Assembly: GCF_904849725.1 (NCBI RefSeq)
Contig: NC_058519.1
Coordinates: forward strand, 26,395,267-26,459,266
From: Hordeum vulgare subsp. vulgare
Lineage: Eukaryota > Streptophyta > Magnoliopsida > Poales > Poaceae
Length of the DNA stretch: 64,000 nt
Reading direction: 5' to 3'
In this document: positions 48,358 through 59,941 of the stretch, in pieces
How positions within the stretch are numbered: the first letter of the stretch is position 1
Layout: each line of letters begins with the position of its first letter
The notes under the pieces: model-generated
Told to the model about the DNA's origin: nothing
The model's input: only the letters and a program-made list of their open reading frames with translations
The model's database searches: none
Translations under genes and position numbers: made by a program

Positions 48358-49498
48358 TCTATACCTAATAATAAAGAGGCTATTGCTTCTGTCGAAAAAT
48401 CCACCATGACATTTTTATAAAAAAAAAACTTATAATTTTTGTTATTTAACCCGCGCTCCATCATTTATCTACAACGTAAAAGAAAAAAACGATTCGTTGC
48501 ATATACCCATACGCACCGCTTCCTCCCGTCGACCCTGGCATACCCTGGCCTGTGTCCAGGCCGCCGCCACACCACTCGCCGCTGTGGCCGACCTCAACCG
48601 CCACCGTTGTCGATCTCAACCCACCCGCCTCCACGGCCATACCTCTCCCCGCTCACTGCCCCCGTTGCGGCGCTCGAGCGCATCGCGTCGACCATGGTCC
48701 ACCCTGGAGTGTGCCCAGGCCACTGCCACACCACTCGCCACCGCGGCCGACCTCAACCACCATTATTGTCGATCTCAACCCACCCGCCTCCGCGGCCGTA
48801 CCTCTGCCCGCTTGCTGCCCCCGTTTCGGCGCTCGAGCACAGCTTCTGGATCAAATCAACGCGACAGCTACAGTGACTGGGGATGATGTGTGTGCTCGAT
48901 GCAGAACGGCGGCGGCGCGGCGGAGCGAAGTACTTGCAGGTGGAGGCGGGCCTCTATGGCTCACACGGGGAACTCCGAGGTTATGGCGCGGCAACGGCGA
49001 CTCCATATGGCCAGATAGAGGCGCCTAACCCTTGCTCCCCTCATCGTATCCCCTCCTCCGGCAGGAACTCATCATCTGGTGAGATCCCCTCCCATGCCTC
49101 CAACCGTGTGCCAAGCACCGGCAAAAAAATTTGTTTTGTGGGAATTTGTTTGCTGATGAATGAATGTATTGAATGTAAAATTGTATTGTTGTAGAGACAG
49201 AGAATGGAACACCACCTTCAGTTTGTCATCTAATCCCACATTCTCTACCCCATGAGTGAAATAAGATAACAGTCCATTGATCAATTCACGTAGCCTCTTT
49301 GTTTTGCTTTGCTTGTCCCGCTCAATTTCTCATCATGGTGAAATTAATAATGGATGGGTTGATTTTTTTAACAAAATAGGATAAGACTGACTATATTAGT
49401 TAGTTAGCTTATTATTTTAATAAATTAAAATAATTATAAAAAATTTAAAAGCGTGTGATATTTTTTATTCCGTTGTAACGCACGGGCCCTTTTGCTAG
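48358..49498 (+). mobile_element. Helitron 2 (1,141 bp) carrying GC-rich captured sequence
   Basis: Plus strand. It starts TCTATACCTAATAATAAAG (preceded by A) and ends with the hairpin segment CCGTTGTAACGCACGGG, then CCCTTTTGCTAG (followed by T). Its first ~110 bp and last ~190 bp match the two halves of mini-Helitron 1. The GC-rich middle (48480-49310) is absent from that copy, so it was acquired or was lost there. No Rep/helicase is encoded. Confidence 0.87.
48528..48845. repeat. 159-bp tandem duplication inside Helitron 2
   Basis: GTCGACC(C/A)TGG starts at 48528 and 48687. Both units contain GGCCGACCTCAACC and GTCGATCTCAACCCACCCGC. The sequence is GC-rich and resembles exon or leader DNA of a grass gene. 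Frames are open in several phases, but none has a recognisable domain. Confidence 0.82.
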
Positions 49499-49535
49499 TG
49501 ATAATATTAGCAGCATAACACGGTTACGCTTCCTT

Positions 49536-50650
49536 GTGTTGTTTGGAGGCTTAATAATTAGCTCACGTCAGGGCAAATCTTGTTTTCCTTCTAAACTTAG
49601 AAACAGTAAGTTAGTCGAAATCCTTGACGATCCGGAAGCAGACTGGCTCGACCTCGAGGACGCTGGTCGGGACCGTACCTTGTTCTTGGCATGCACGTGG
49701 AGATCGACGGACGCAACACAGGAGGAAGGAAGTTGCCCTCTGATTTCGTCTCAAGATGCAAGACAGAGACAGCAAGCAGGAGTGTGTGTGTCCTGACAGG
49801 AGTCCGCCTGCCGACGCAGATCCTATTTTCAATTCTGCTATAAACGTGCGATGGTTTCGTTTGAACCATGCATGCATCATTGTGACACATGAGTAAGATA
49901 AGCGATCGATGAATCACACTCCAAACGCATCTCATCAAACAAAACAAACGGAGCCGCATCAGCAGGTAGGCGCCTCGGTTGTACTCGCCTAGTCGCCATG
50001 TGCATGCAGAAGTAAAAAAAACTCTCATTATCATCAGATCTCAGTATATACCATACTTAACTAACAATCAGTTCGATCAAGTCCATCGACGATCCATGTG
50101 TTGCTTGCTTTCCCAGATGACACACCTTCTCATCCTGTCACCCATGCATGCTCTCCATGCCCCCCAACCATTCCTTGAGCCTCAAATCGTGTCCCTCTTT
50201 GGAGAGCAGTCCGCGAGGCGATTAGCGATCCGTGTCCTCTAATGGGACAAAGGGCAGCCATGCGCAGGAAGGTTCCCGTGTTCAGCTGTCATCAGCAACA
50301 TGCTAATAAGGAGATGTATATGTGTTAGTTAAATGGTGGTAGTGTCTCCCAGCATATCGGCGCTGCTTAGCAGATGCTACCGGTACAGTTAACTGGTCAT
50401 GGTTGGAGTGGGAGGATTCAGTCCAGTGTGAGCCCTGCATTTCGGCGTTTCAGAGTTTCTTCGATCTGGTCGTGGTGATGTGCATGTGGATGCCTGAAAC
50501 TGGAAGGTGCTACGTTTACCTTGACTTCTGATGTGCGTCGGTGAAGCAGGGCGATCTTGCCGGTAGGTAGGTTCATCCATCCATCCGATCCATGCATGAC
50601 AGGATCCACACACACTAGAGAATGAATTGTGTTCCAAGCCTCCCTCCGTT
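49536..50650. repeat. Diverged non-coding block, copy B
   Basis: Matches copy C (60412-61610) from TTAATTAGCTCACGT-like sequence through ATCCTTGACGATCCGG, GCACGTGGAGATCGACGGA and TGCATGCATCATTGTGACAC to TTTCTTCGATCTGGTC. Small indels are frequent. Short ORFs cross it but are not conserved among copies, so it is probably non-coding. Confidence 0.82.
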
Positions 50651-51120
50651 TCATGCAACAGCGTGGTTATCTGAGACGACGGCCAAATCATTGACCCTTG
50701 TGGCAAATGTTTGTTTACCTTGCAAATTACATGGAATGTGGTGCCAAATTGTGATGCACCGTGTCAACGAGGATATCATGGCCCTGGCTTTGCGGAGGAG
50801 TAGCTTGCAATCGACCTCCTTGAGTAGGAGTAGAGCCAGGGTCCGCCCAAGTACAATATTGTAGAACATATTTGAGTAGGAGTATGTGCATTAATTTGGG
50901 CTATATAGAAGCATAGAAATGACATAATTTTTAATAAAAAACTATTGCAAAAAAAAGTGCAGGTTATTTACAGAACTACCGCTTGGATCTGTGTATGGTT
51001 GTTACTTAGTCATGCAGAAGCCAAGGAGCATATTGCTATTGGATGCAACCGGTGAGAGATTGTGACATGGGATACTTACAACCGGTTTGAATGAGGATGC
51101 AATAATAAATTGCTAGAACT
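50651..51120. other. Unclassified intergenic DNA
   Basis: No gene or element boundary recognised. Confidence 0.4.
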
Positions 51121-51360
51121 TTATCTATTTTGAGTCAGCCCAATAATAATTTTAGAAATTCTTAATAAATCCTAGAGGTCCACGCAGCCCATCCGTGCAA
51201 GGCAAGAGGTGAAAAAGTTTAGTCCCACATTGCTAGTTTAATGGGAGTTGGACCTTCTTATAAGGGAGGATGTTTCCACACATGTATGAGCTTGAAAACA
51301 AGAGAGACATACACGCTCCTCCTCCTCCTCCGTCGCCCGCCTCGTCACGACGCCTATGTT
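51121..51360 (+). repeat. Copia LTR fragment related to 18470-19429
   Basis: AGTTTAGTCCCACATTGCTAG, CTTATAAGGG (TATA-like) and the CTCCTCCTCCTCCGTCGCCC stretch parallel 18560-18700 of the copia 3' LTR. The fragment lacks both termini and is diverged, so it is an old remnant. Confidence 0.65.
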
Positions 51361-51564
51361 CATATTCATGTTTTCCCTACCTTTTTTGTTAATAAAATCC
51401 TTTGTTAAATTGTTCATATTTGCAACATAAACTAGGTGTTTAGTTATCTTGTTCTATTTTCGTCGGATGTGTCAATTTTATTTATCATTTTACATTGGCT
51501 CTTTTGGAAACAACTATTGCATGATAGACCATTTGTGAGACATTTTGATTAATAATATGGCTAC

Positions 51565-51786
51565 ATGCATCATTCAGATATAAAGGCCGAGGTGATCCTC
51601 ATTTTCAAAACAAAAGAGGTTCACCTCGTAACCAAGTTGTTTCCTCCCGACGAGCGGGAGGAAATACTTAAGGAGCTAAGCCAGCCACCTCCTGGTCGCG
51701 TTGTTCCTCCATTCGATGTACTGCTAGCTTCTGGCTGCGGCTACGGCCAAGAGGACGTCATCCACATCTCCGAGGATGACGCGTAG
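51565..51786 (+). CDS. Hypothetical 73-codon ORF
   Basis: An open frame with FPPDEREEILKELSQPPPGR and an acidic C-terminus (VIHISEDDA). Its G/C-rich codon use contrasts with the AT-rich surroundings, suggesting a real exon or a piece of one. The start is arbitrary, no domain is recognised, and no neighbouring exons were found. Confidence 0.3.
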   Translation: MHHSDIKAEVILIFKTKEVHLVTKLFPPDEREEILKELSQPPPGRVVPPFDVLLASGCGYGQEDVIHISEDDA

Positions 51787-53044
51787 GCCCGACGGCAGTG
51801 GCTCCGACGGAGGCATCTCGGCAGCCAGAAACTGGGCGAGCCTATTAGTTTTAGTTAGCTGTTATTTTGTGATTTAAACGGTAATGTTCAAATCTGTGTA
51901 ATATATGAATGCCAATCATTTTAATATTAATATTTAATTAAGGTTTAGTTCAATTAATGTTTTGTTTATATTATTTTTAACACGCTAGAGATTATCTGAT
52001 AGCCAAGGTTTACTAACAATGAGGTCCCACGTATCAAAGCAAGTGCTAGTCAAATGGCACAAGACTTATATTACCCGCGTTTAGGTTTCAAGGTACGATA
52101 CTGATTATTTGTTCATAACTAGCGTTTCGCAACAACACCACATGTCAGACCTATATGAGTTGTGTTTCATACTAGCGGCGTCTGGCCTGGACATTGGTAG
52201 CAACAGTTTACCATTGGTTTCATACTAGAGGCGTCTGGTCTTGATGCAATTAATGTTGTTTCCGGAATGGCAGTACTAGGCTTTTCACCACTAATGGCTG
52301 GTTGTAAAGTTCTGGTATTGTAGCGTCCTTTTCCCCTATACTCTTGCTACATTTACAACACCTTAAAACAAGACTTTAACGAAACAAAAAAAATACAAAC
52401 ATGTTCTTATTTTGAAGAAAAATAACCCCAAACGCAGAGAGAAACGTAGTTGGTGGACACAGCGACCGTGGTGATCACCTATCTATTTATACTTAACACT
52501 TTTATGTATGTAAATAGATTACCTTTTTTAAAATATAATAAGTTATATTTTTCATTGGTACAAACTTTAATATACAATTTAGTTTAATATATACTAGCCA
52601 CAAAATAGAAATTAGAAACAATATAACTACAACAGTCCCTATTGCCATATTAGCGTAGACATACATTCTTCACCCCTTCACAATAGCACTCAATTAGAAC
52701 TCTATTTTCATGAGAATATATCTTGTTATTAAATTTTCTTTGGTCATCTTGTATATGCAAATCATATAAATGTTAAAATAAATAGAATAATCCATCAATT
52801 TTATAGTACTGTTGTAGGTTATTTCTAATTTGTTTTGTTAATTTTAGTATCTTTAAATATGTAGATATAGGATTTTACTTTGTAAGAGTATAGAAAATAT
52901 CCCGATAGAGAATATTTGAGTAGAATTGTCTAGCTTGGTAGTAACCACCATGAAACTCTAGAATGTATGAGGTGTCAACGAATGCTTTGTCCTTGAATTA
53001 TGTTCTTTCCCTCCCTTGCCAACTTTGCTTTCTGATCATTCTTT
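51787..53044. other. AT-rich intergenic DNA
   Basis: No features supported. Only short, AT-rich, interrupted frames. Confidence 0.5.
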
Positions 53045-53557
53045 TTCTTTAGGGGAAAGAAAGTTTATTCCATGATAGGGTTACAATCCAGAGGCGGTAA
53101 TTGCTAGGTCTTTGACCAATCCACACAGTTATGGCCCGCTCATCACGACTATATACTGGAAATAGATATGCTATCATTTTTTGCTCTCTCGTAAGCTTTT
53201 GGGGAACAAACTCTCGGATAAGTAAATGAGATTTTATCTCTACAACTAAGTGTCCATACGCCGACCAGCTTAGTCTAGAATCGGAAGGACTTGACAATGC
53301 TTCGGAAGAACGGACTGAACAACTACGTTACCCTCTCAATGTTGGATTGCCAAATCCATGCCCTGCATCAATGCGTGAATCTGTGTCTCCAAAGCATCAT
53401 TGCAATTAAAAAAATACCGGTAAGCAGCAAACACCACACTGACATCATGATGACGCAGAATCATACCTGGCGAAGCAGCTCCATCCACTAGTGAATAAGA
53501 AACCGTCCACCGAAGGAGCAAGCATGTCCTCTATTAGGACAGACCAAACCATAGCAA
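53045..53557 (-). pseudogene. LINE RNase H domain, 3' part (split by CACTA 2)
   Basis: The minus-strand frame 53521-53336 has DGAASPGMILRHHDVSVVFA and ALETQIHALMQGMDLAIQ, the RNase H fold found near the 3' end of grass LINEs. Frame 53297-53049 continues with LVVEIKSHLLIREFVPQKL and a degenerate tail. Frames are shifted relative to each other, so it is inactive. The upstream part continues at 58455 on the far side of the CACTA element. Confidence 0.7.
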
Positions 53558-53829
53558 CACTGGTAGAAAACAAGGCTTTGGTCCACGTGAGAAAAGAGCT
53601 TTAATCTCGGTTCTGTTACGAACCGGGACCAATGGGTGCATCAGTCCCGGTTCGTGAGCCCAAGACGTCGGCCGGGTCAGGGTACCGGTTCGTCTGACCG
53701 CTTTGGTCCCGTTTCTAGACACAAACTGGGACCAATGGTCCTCGCCCCTGGCGCATCACCTTTAGTCCTGGTTCGTGTCTAGAACCGGGATAAAAGGTGA
53801 GTCTTCTCTCCTGGTTCAATTTCAGGGTC

Positions 53830-55260
53830 ATTTACCTTAAAAAAATCAGTAAATGCACTAAAAATATCAAATAAAGTTAGAAATAGTTGAAAATTGATGA
53901 TGTGGCTTTGAATGGTGCATTTTGAATAGACAAAAAGTCTGGAGTTCAAATAAGTTCAAAAAAATTAAATCTCTTTGTAAAAGATGAGTTTTCGTATGAA
54001 ACTGTGATACTTCGAAACATATTGTCCGTTTTGTACACGAAGTGCATCTAGTTTTTGCCGTAACCCTCTCAACTTTTTAGCACATGCTATGTGGGTGAAA
54101 TGATGATACCATGCCAACTTTTAACATTTTCAGAGCTCATTTGTAGTGCTTATCAATTTAAGGGTCATTTAGCTTAAAAAACAGTAAATGCATGAAAAAT
54201 ACCAAATGAAGTCAGAAATAATTAAAAATTGATGATGTGGCTTTGAATGGTGCATGTTGAACGCACAAAAAGTCTGGAGTTGAAATAAGTTTAAAAAATG
54301 AAATCCCTTTGTAATAGATGAGTTTTCGCCCGAAACCCTGATACTTCAAAAGAGATTTTCCATTTTGTACACGAAGTGCATCCAATTTTAGTTGTAACCC
54401 TATCAACTTTTTAGCACATTCTATGTGGGTGAAATGATGATACCATACCAACTTTCAACCTATTCAGAGTTCATTTATACTACTTTTCAATTTCCGGATC
54501 ATTTAGTTCAAAATAATCAGTAAATGCATGAAAAATACCAAATAAAGTCAGAAAAGGTTGAAAATTGATGATGTGGCTTTGAATGGAGCATGTTTAACGC
54601 ACAAAAAGTCTGGATTCGAAATAAGTTCGAAAAAATAAAATCCCTTTGTAAGGGATGAGTTTTTGTCCGAAACCGTGATACTTTTTGAGACTTGCTAGTA
54701 CCACGCTCGCGAAACCGTGATACTTACAAAGAGATTGCTCGTTTTTTTACACGAAGTGCATCCAATTTTTGCCGTAATCCTCTCAACTTTTTAGCACATG
54801 CTATGTGAGTGAAATTATGATACCATGCCAACTTTCAACCTATTGACAGTGCTTTTCAATTTCAAGGTCATTTATCTCAAAATAATCAGTAAATACATGA
54901 AAAATACCTAATGAAGTTAAAAAGGGTTGAAAATTGACGATGTGGCTTTGAATGATGCATTTTGAACGCATAAAAAGTCTGGAGTTGAAATAAGTCCAAA
55001 AAATGAAATTCCTTTTGTAACAGATGAGTTTTCGTCCGAAACCCTCATACTTTGAAAGAGATTTTTCATTTTGTACACGAAGTGCATCCAGTTTTTGTGG
55101 TAACCCTCTCAACTTTTAGCACATGCTATGTGGATGAAATGATGATACCATGCTAACTTTCAACTTATTCAGAGTTCATTTGTAGTGCTTTTCAATTTCA
55201 TGATCATTTAGCTAAAAATAATCATTAAATGCATGAAAAATACCTAATAAAGTCAGAAAG
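53830..55260. repeat. CACTA internal tandem repeat, four units of about 326-380 bp
   Basis: The anchor CACGAAGTGCATC recurs at about 54036, 54370, 54750 and 55076. Each unit also has GATGATGTGGCTTTGAATG and AACTTTTTAGCACATGCTATG-like segments. One unit carries an extra ~40-bp internal duplication near 54690. It is the reverse complement of the family at 26000-26880 in CACTA 1. Confidence 0.85.
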
Positions 55261-55269
55261 AGTTAAAAA

Positions 55270-55600
55270 TAATCAGTTAATATTTATTTGTTAAAAAGAA
55301 TGAACTAAAAAGAATCTAGTAAACATTAACTAAAAAGAACGAACGAAAAAGAATCAAAAAAATATTAACTAAAATTATCAAATTATTTATTTGTTAAAAA
55401 GAATGAACTAAAAAGAGTCAACTAAAATACTAACTAAAAAGAATCAACTAAAACATTAATTAAAAAGAATGCACTAAAAGACTCGACTAAAATATTAACT
55501 AAAATTATTAAAGTATTTATTTGTTAAAAAGAATGAACCAAAAAGAATCAAGTAAAACATTAACTAAAAATAATTTCGATAAAGTTTTTTTTGTTAAAAT
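55270..55600. repeat. AT-rich degenerate simple repeat (AACTAAAAAGAAT)
   Basis: Irregular copies of AACTAAAAAGAATGAACT and TTAACTAAAATTA. It separates the tandem units from the cargo genes within CACTA 2. Confidence 0.75.
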
Positions 55601-55941
55601 CTTTAATGGAAAACTTAAATAACAGAAAAATGTCACCTAATGGGGCATCACGGCCTGCATACGACTACAAACCCTCACGCTAGTTGGCCGAAGATGTAGT
55701 CCCGCAGCAGGCCTAGTAGGCCCACACGCACAGAGAGTGCTTTTAGGCCCGTAGGCCTGCATAAGAGAGGAGCTTGAGAGGGGTGGCGAAGCCGCGCTTA
55801 TAAACCACTATCTACGATTCTTAGCTAGCCAGGTGGGACTAAACATCCACGCGCACGACGCCGTGCCAACCGCAGGAGTTTAGGCCCGATTGGTGGCCCG
55901 ATTTATTATTTAAATAGTAGGACTTTAAATAGTTTTAGAAA

Positions 55942-56360
55942 TTGTTTCCAACATCAACGATGCCCGCCATGCATCGTCGTCAACGACTCGGTGGCAACAA
56001 CTTGCTTGAGAGGCGCCATGTCCGGAACTGGGCTCCGCCAGACTGGCACTTGGAGGTGCTACTTTCTCGGGCGCGCATCTTGGTGAGGAACGAGACTCGT
56101 CTCGTCGACCCAGAGCTTTTTGGTGGCGGTCGCGTGGGCCCCTTTCGATGCGGAGGCAGCCGGCCCCTGAGGAGGAGGTACTTCGCCGTGTGAGGGAGAA
56201 GGACGAGCACATCCGTCCCTACGTCGTTGCGTTGGACGCCAGGTTCTCCAATATCTGGCAGGTTCTTCAGGGATCTCACCTGAGCTATGATCCTGTGATG
56301 GTTCCTTCTTCGTGGGTGTCCACTGCTCGCGCCTCAGCACAGCGGGAGCTCTTTGGGTGA
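55942..56360 (+). pseudogene. Hypothetical CACTA cargo ORF, frameshifted
   Basis: GC-rich coding-like DNA in an AT-rich element. The first frame (from 55942) has HRRQRLGGNNLLERRH and DWHLEVLLSRARILVRNET. The second (56148-56360) has EEVLRRVREKDEHIRPYVVA and RFSNIWQVLQGSHLSYDP. They overlap and need one indel to join. No named domain is recognised. Confidence 0.5.
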
Positions 56361-56664
56361 TCAGTTTGATGAGGAACCGCGAGTGTACTAGATTATACTA
56401 GAGATGTATTCGAGATTATATTTGATACTATTTAATATGTATTAAGTTGATTATTGGTTGTGACGGAAAGAGTATCTTTTTGCCTCTTCAGATCTATTGC
56501 AGGACAAGCGCTTTTGACTTTGTTGCTAGAAAAAATTAAGCTTCTTAGTGTCGGCAGGTCCATCACTGTATGATTTTTGTTTTTTTGTTGTTGTAGCCTT
56601 TAGGATAGGTTTTCATTTGTCCAATGTCTATGATTTTTAATCTTATAGAGAATTATGAACACAG

Positions 56665-57894
56665 GAACTAGCGTGGTCCGATGACGATAGGATCCCTACA
56701 TGCCATTTGTGTTGGGATGATACAGGTATATGCGATCGTTATCCTCGCCTAGATAACGGTACGTCCTTCACTGTCAAGCTGACCGATGACTTCTCGATTA
56801 TTACGGTATGTAAAGATGTCATGTATTTTTTGTTAGTCAAGTATGACGTGTTTTTTTTTGCTTTAGTTAACCTTTAATTTTCTTTGATACAATGCGACTA
56901 GTGCGTTCCTTGTCATGCAAAATTTGCTGTCTTGGACAAGTTTATTTTAAAGAGAAGGACACTAGAGAGCCTAAGATAGCTCACCTAAGAACAAAGCATT
57001 TTACTTTTGTTGTCAAGGTAAAAAATGATGAAGATCACACATATTTTGGTTGTTCTAATTGGAGAGCATTTTGCAAGGCATATGGGTTGAATGAGGACAT
57101 GAACATTACCTTTGATCTTGGCAATCATGATGACTGTGATAATAATATAGAAATTTGGGTGCATGCGGAGGATGACTTGATTCTAGTTCTACCCCGAGGT
57201 GCATTTTGTCAACATATTTGTTATGTAATTTTTATTGATTATTGAAAAGTATCTTGTAGTCATCCCGATTAAATTTCTTTACTTTCAATTATTAGCTTAT
57301 TTCCATGCTACAAGAACTACACGGGAGATAGTAGATCGGACCTACTACAGTTTTGGCTCCAACCTTACTTGGTTGGAGAAAAATCATCTCATCTCATTTA
57401 TTCGTGATGTTGACAATCATGCTAAAAATTACATGACTGACAACATTTATCATGAATATGTGTCACTAGTGCACCAGTTGAGCCCTCATAACATCACTTC
57501 AGACAAGTTTGTAAGATTTTTTATACCATTGCGTCACTAATCCATCTTCTTTATACATTGTTCTTAAGAAAAACTAGTTTGCTAACTATATTATTATTAC
57601 CAACAGGTACTCCCGCCAGAGACCGTGACTAAATGGATGTTTACTACCAATGATTTGGAAATGGTTAGCTTACGACCAACCCCGATTAATTACCGTGATA
57701 AATACATGATATCTCAAAGTGAAGACACTCTGAAAATCAAAGGATGGAGAAATGCAATACAAGCATCCATGATACCATTTGGAGAGGAATCCTTGCGCAT
57801 CCCACAAGTTGGAGAAAGGTTGATCTGTGTTCTTCAATACGGAGATGTTGGAGTTCGCCTTTATTTTGCTTTTTTTTTACCTAGGAGAGAGTAG
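56665..57894 (+). pseudogene. B3-domain protein gene carried by CACTA 2
   Basis: Exons on the plus strand: 56665-56805 (CHLCWDDTG ... FTVKLTDDFSIIT), 56902 to about 57199, 57296-57510, 57607-57894. The second exon begins VPCHAKFAVLDKF and, after a 1-bp shift near 56945, continues with TREPKIAHLRTKHFTFVVK and YFGCSNWRAFCKAYGLNED, then FDLGN. This is the plant B3 DNA-binding fold: a beta-barrel with a W-x3-C/F-...-N pattern. The last exons (MFTTNDLEMVSLRPTPINY; IQASMIPFGEESLRIPQVGE) look like a second, diverged B3-like unit. The shift may disable it unless it reflects my splice choice. It is probably a captured host gene or a cargo gene typical of this CACTA family. Confidence 0.65.
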
Positions 57895-58454
57895 TAGTTA
57901 GTGTTTCAACCTTGTGATAACTTGGTCATTTTCTACAATGATAACAACCAGAATGATGAGGAGTTCATCTTTTTTATGCTATTTTACCTAGAATGATGAA
58001 GAGTTTTTTAACTAGTATGTACAATGATGAGGAGTAATATACGATGTCGTGTACTGCTTTATGTATGTACTAGCTAGCGTCTAGTTGTCACTAATAGAAA
58101 ACACCAACAAACATAAGAAACCAAAGATGATGGACACAAAAAAGAAAAAGAGGAAACACAATATGAAACCCCTAATAAAACCCTTCAAAACCCAAACTAA
58201 ACCCCCCTTTAAAAAAATAACGCTTGAAGTTGCTGACGCGTGGCTGTCTTTTGGTTCCGGTTACCAACCAGGACTAAAGGTCCTCCTGCGTGAGCGCCCC
58301 GCAATGATCACGTGAAGCTTATTTGGTCCCGGTTTGTTATCCAACCGGGACTAGAGGTTCGGGCCTTTAGTCCCGATAAATTTGTGCCGGTTGAAGAACC
58401 AGGACTAAAGATCCTCTAAAACCGGAACTAATGACCCTTTTCCTACTAGTGCAA

Positions 58455-58680
58455 GCTGCTCCCTCCCAAGTCGGGACATCATAGGACCCAACACTCGTGC
58501 AATAAGGAACGAGTTATCAGGCAATACCCAACACTCGCGCATATGATTCCATAAGGGTGCATTGTGAGCAGTGGTCACATGTAACTAACGCATGGAAACT
58601 GTCCTCCACCAACCACACAAGGGGCATATACCCGTACGAGAGATGTGCCTATGCAGTTTGCATTTATTTGTAGCTATAAA
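58455..58680 (-). pseudogene. LINE fragment, 5' continuation of 53045-53557
   Basis: The minus strand reads VEDSFHALVTCDHC, the zinc-binding segment (C-x2-C preceded by H) that lies between reverse transcriptase and RNase H in grass LINEs. With 53557 it flanks CACTA 2, which therefore inserted into an older LINE. Confidence 0.6.
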
Positions 58681-58993
58681 GCACCCGCAATAGATTTTCA
58701 AGCAGAGATCTTCATCTTTTGTCGAACAAAAGAATTCCAAACTGAATGTCATATACTGGTCTCGCTCGCACCATCAGAGTGGGCGCTAGATGCCCCATGC
58801 ATCGCCAAACTCCTCATCATGCACGCTTGTTGCCAGCCTACAGGCTCTTCTCCGCGAACCAGTCAGGGGGGAGGGAGGAGGGCTGTGGCGGCCGCCACAG
58901 CTGCTGTGGCAAACAATGAGATGGCGTGGACGTCGGTGCATGCCATATCAGTGAGTGAAGGGAAGAGGAGTGTCACGCGATCCTACTTAACTA

Positions 58994-59267
58994 CTTCTTC
59001 CGTCACGGTTTAGAAGGCACGTTTGGAAAATCTCTGGGACCAAGGTAGTCATCGATTGATTGTGAGATGTAGTAGGTGCAGATTTTAATACGCCTAATCA
59101 ACTGAAAAAAATACTAATACTAATGCGTGAGCAGCAAATTAGGAGGGCGCATGCATGAGTAGTACTAGTACTAATTAATAGAAGTAATTGCTTTCGCGCC
59201 TTAAACTTTGTCTATTTTGTAAATACACGCAAGTTTAACTGTGTCTTCTAAACCGTGATAGAGGGAG
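58994..59267. mobile_element. Stowaway-type MITE (about 274 bp)
   Basis: Inverted ends CTTCTTCCGTCACGGTTTAG and CTAAACCGTGATAGAGGGAG. TA precedes the left end. The right flank is TC, so one duplication base appears mutated. Confidence 0.8.
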
Positions 59268-59571
59268 TCGATCCTTTTTTCGCGAAAGAAACGTATCTAT
59301 TATAAAAGTTCGTTCGAACTATGAAGCACTTCAAACATAATAAAATCCTGACGACCAAACGATCACTATCACCGTCAAAACGAGTCGCTGACGCGCCGCT
59401 GTCGTCACTCACATACCGGAGCAGCTAGAACGAGCCGGTGACGTGCCGCTATCATCCTTCACTTACCGGAGCTGCCAGGACAAGCCGGTGACGTGCCGGT
59501 TGTCGCCCCTCACTTCTATCAAAGAAAGCATTTGTTCTGCTTTATATATGAAGCAACGACCAAAGCTATAA

Positions 59572-59941
59572 GAGCATGGTTAATAGAATAGCCAACTGCT
59601 GGCTATAAGCAGTCTTATAGTCCATCTTATAGCTAGCTTGTATAATACTTCCTCCGTCTCAAAATAAGTGTCTTAAGCTTAGTACAAATTTGTACTAGAG
59701 CTTATACAAAGTTGAGACAGTTATTTTGGAACGGAGGGAGTAGTTAGCTATAAAAAAGTACTACTTTTATCATATATGGCACATCTTTCATTCTCACAAA
59801 CCACCTAGGAGCACGTGCTAGAGCTGGCTCTTCACGAAGAGCCCGCTTTCCTTCTCTCTCCTCTTCTCTCTCATCCAACTCAGTAAAAATATAGTATTTT
59901 AATCCTTACAGCCCGCTGAGTGTACTTTATTGTACTTGCTC
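59572..59941. mobile_element. Tourist/Harbinger-type MITE (370 bp) with nested Stowaway
   Basis: Ends GAGCATGGTTAATAG and ATTGTACTTGCTC are imperfect inverted repeats with TAA at both flanks (59569-59571 and 59942-59944). A 93-bp Stowaway lies inside. Confidence 0.8.
59648..59740. mobile_element. Stowaway MITE, Thalos-like (93 bp)
   Basis: Ends CTTCCTCCGTCTCAAAATAA and TTATTTTGGAACGGAGGGAG, TA on both sides (59646-59647, 59741-59742). GTACAAATTTGTAC forms the centre of the hairpin. Confidence 0.92.

Larger units (their letters stand above)
53558..58451 (+). mobile_element. CACTA element 2 (4,894 bp) with gene cargo
   Basis: Left terminus CACTGGTAGAAAACAAGG, right terminus CCCTTTTCCTACTAGTG, with CAA duplicated on both sides (53555-53557 and 58452-58454). 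Subterminal CCCGGTT/AACCGGG palindromes fill 53600-53800 and 58250-58440. Internal: four tandem units, an AT-rich simple-repeat tract, and plus-strand coding sequence with a B3 domain. No CACTA transposase (TNPD-type) was recognised. Confidence 0.92.

Noticed and set aside
48439..49028. Three overlapping plus-strand ORFs in Helitron 2
   Set aside because: All three frames are open across the same GC-rich tandem duplication, which indicates composition rather than a gene.
49072..50034. ORFs in block copy B that resemble ones in copy C
   Set aside because: Frames are broken differently in each copy, so the similarity reflects DNA homology, not conserved coding.
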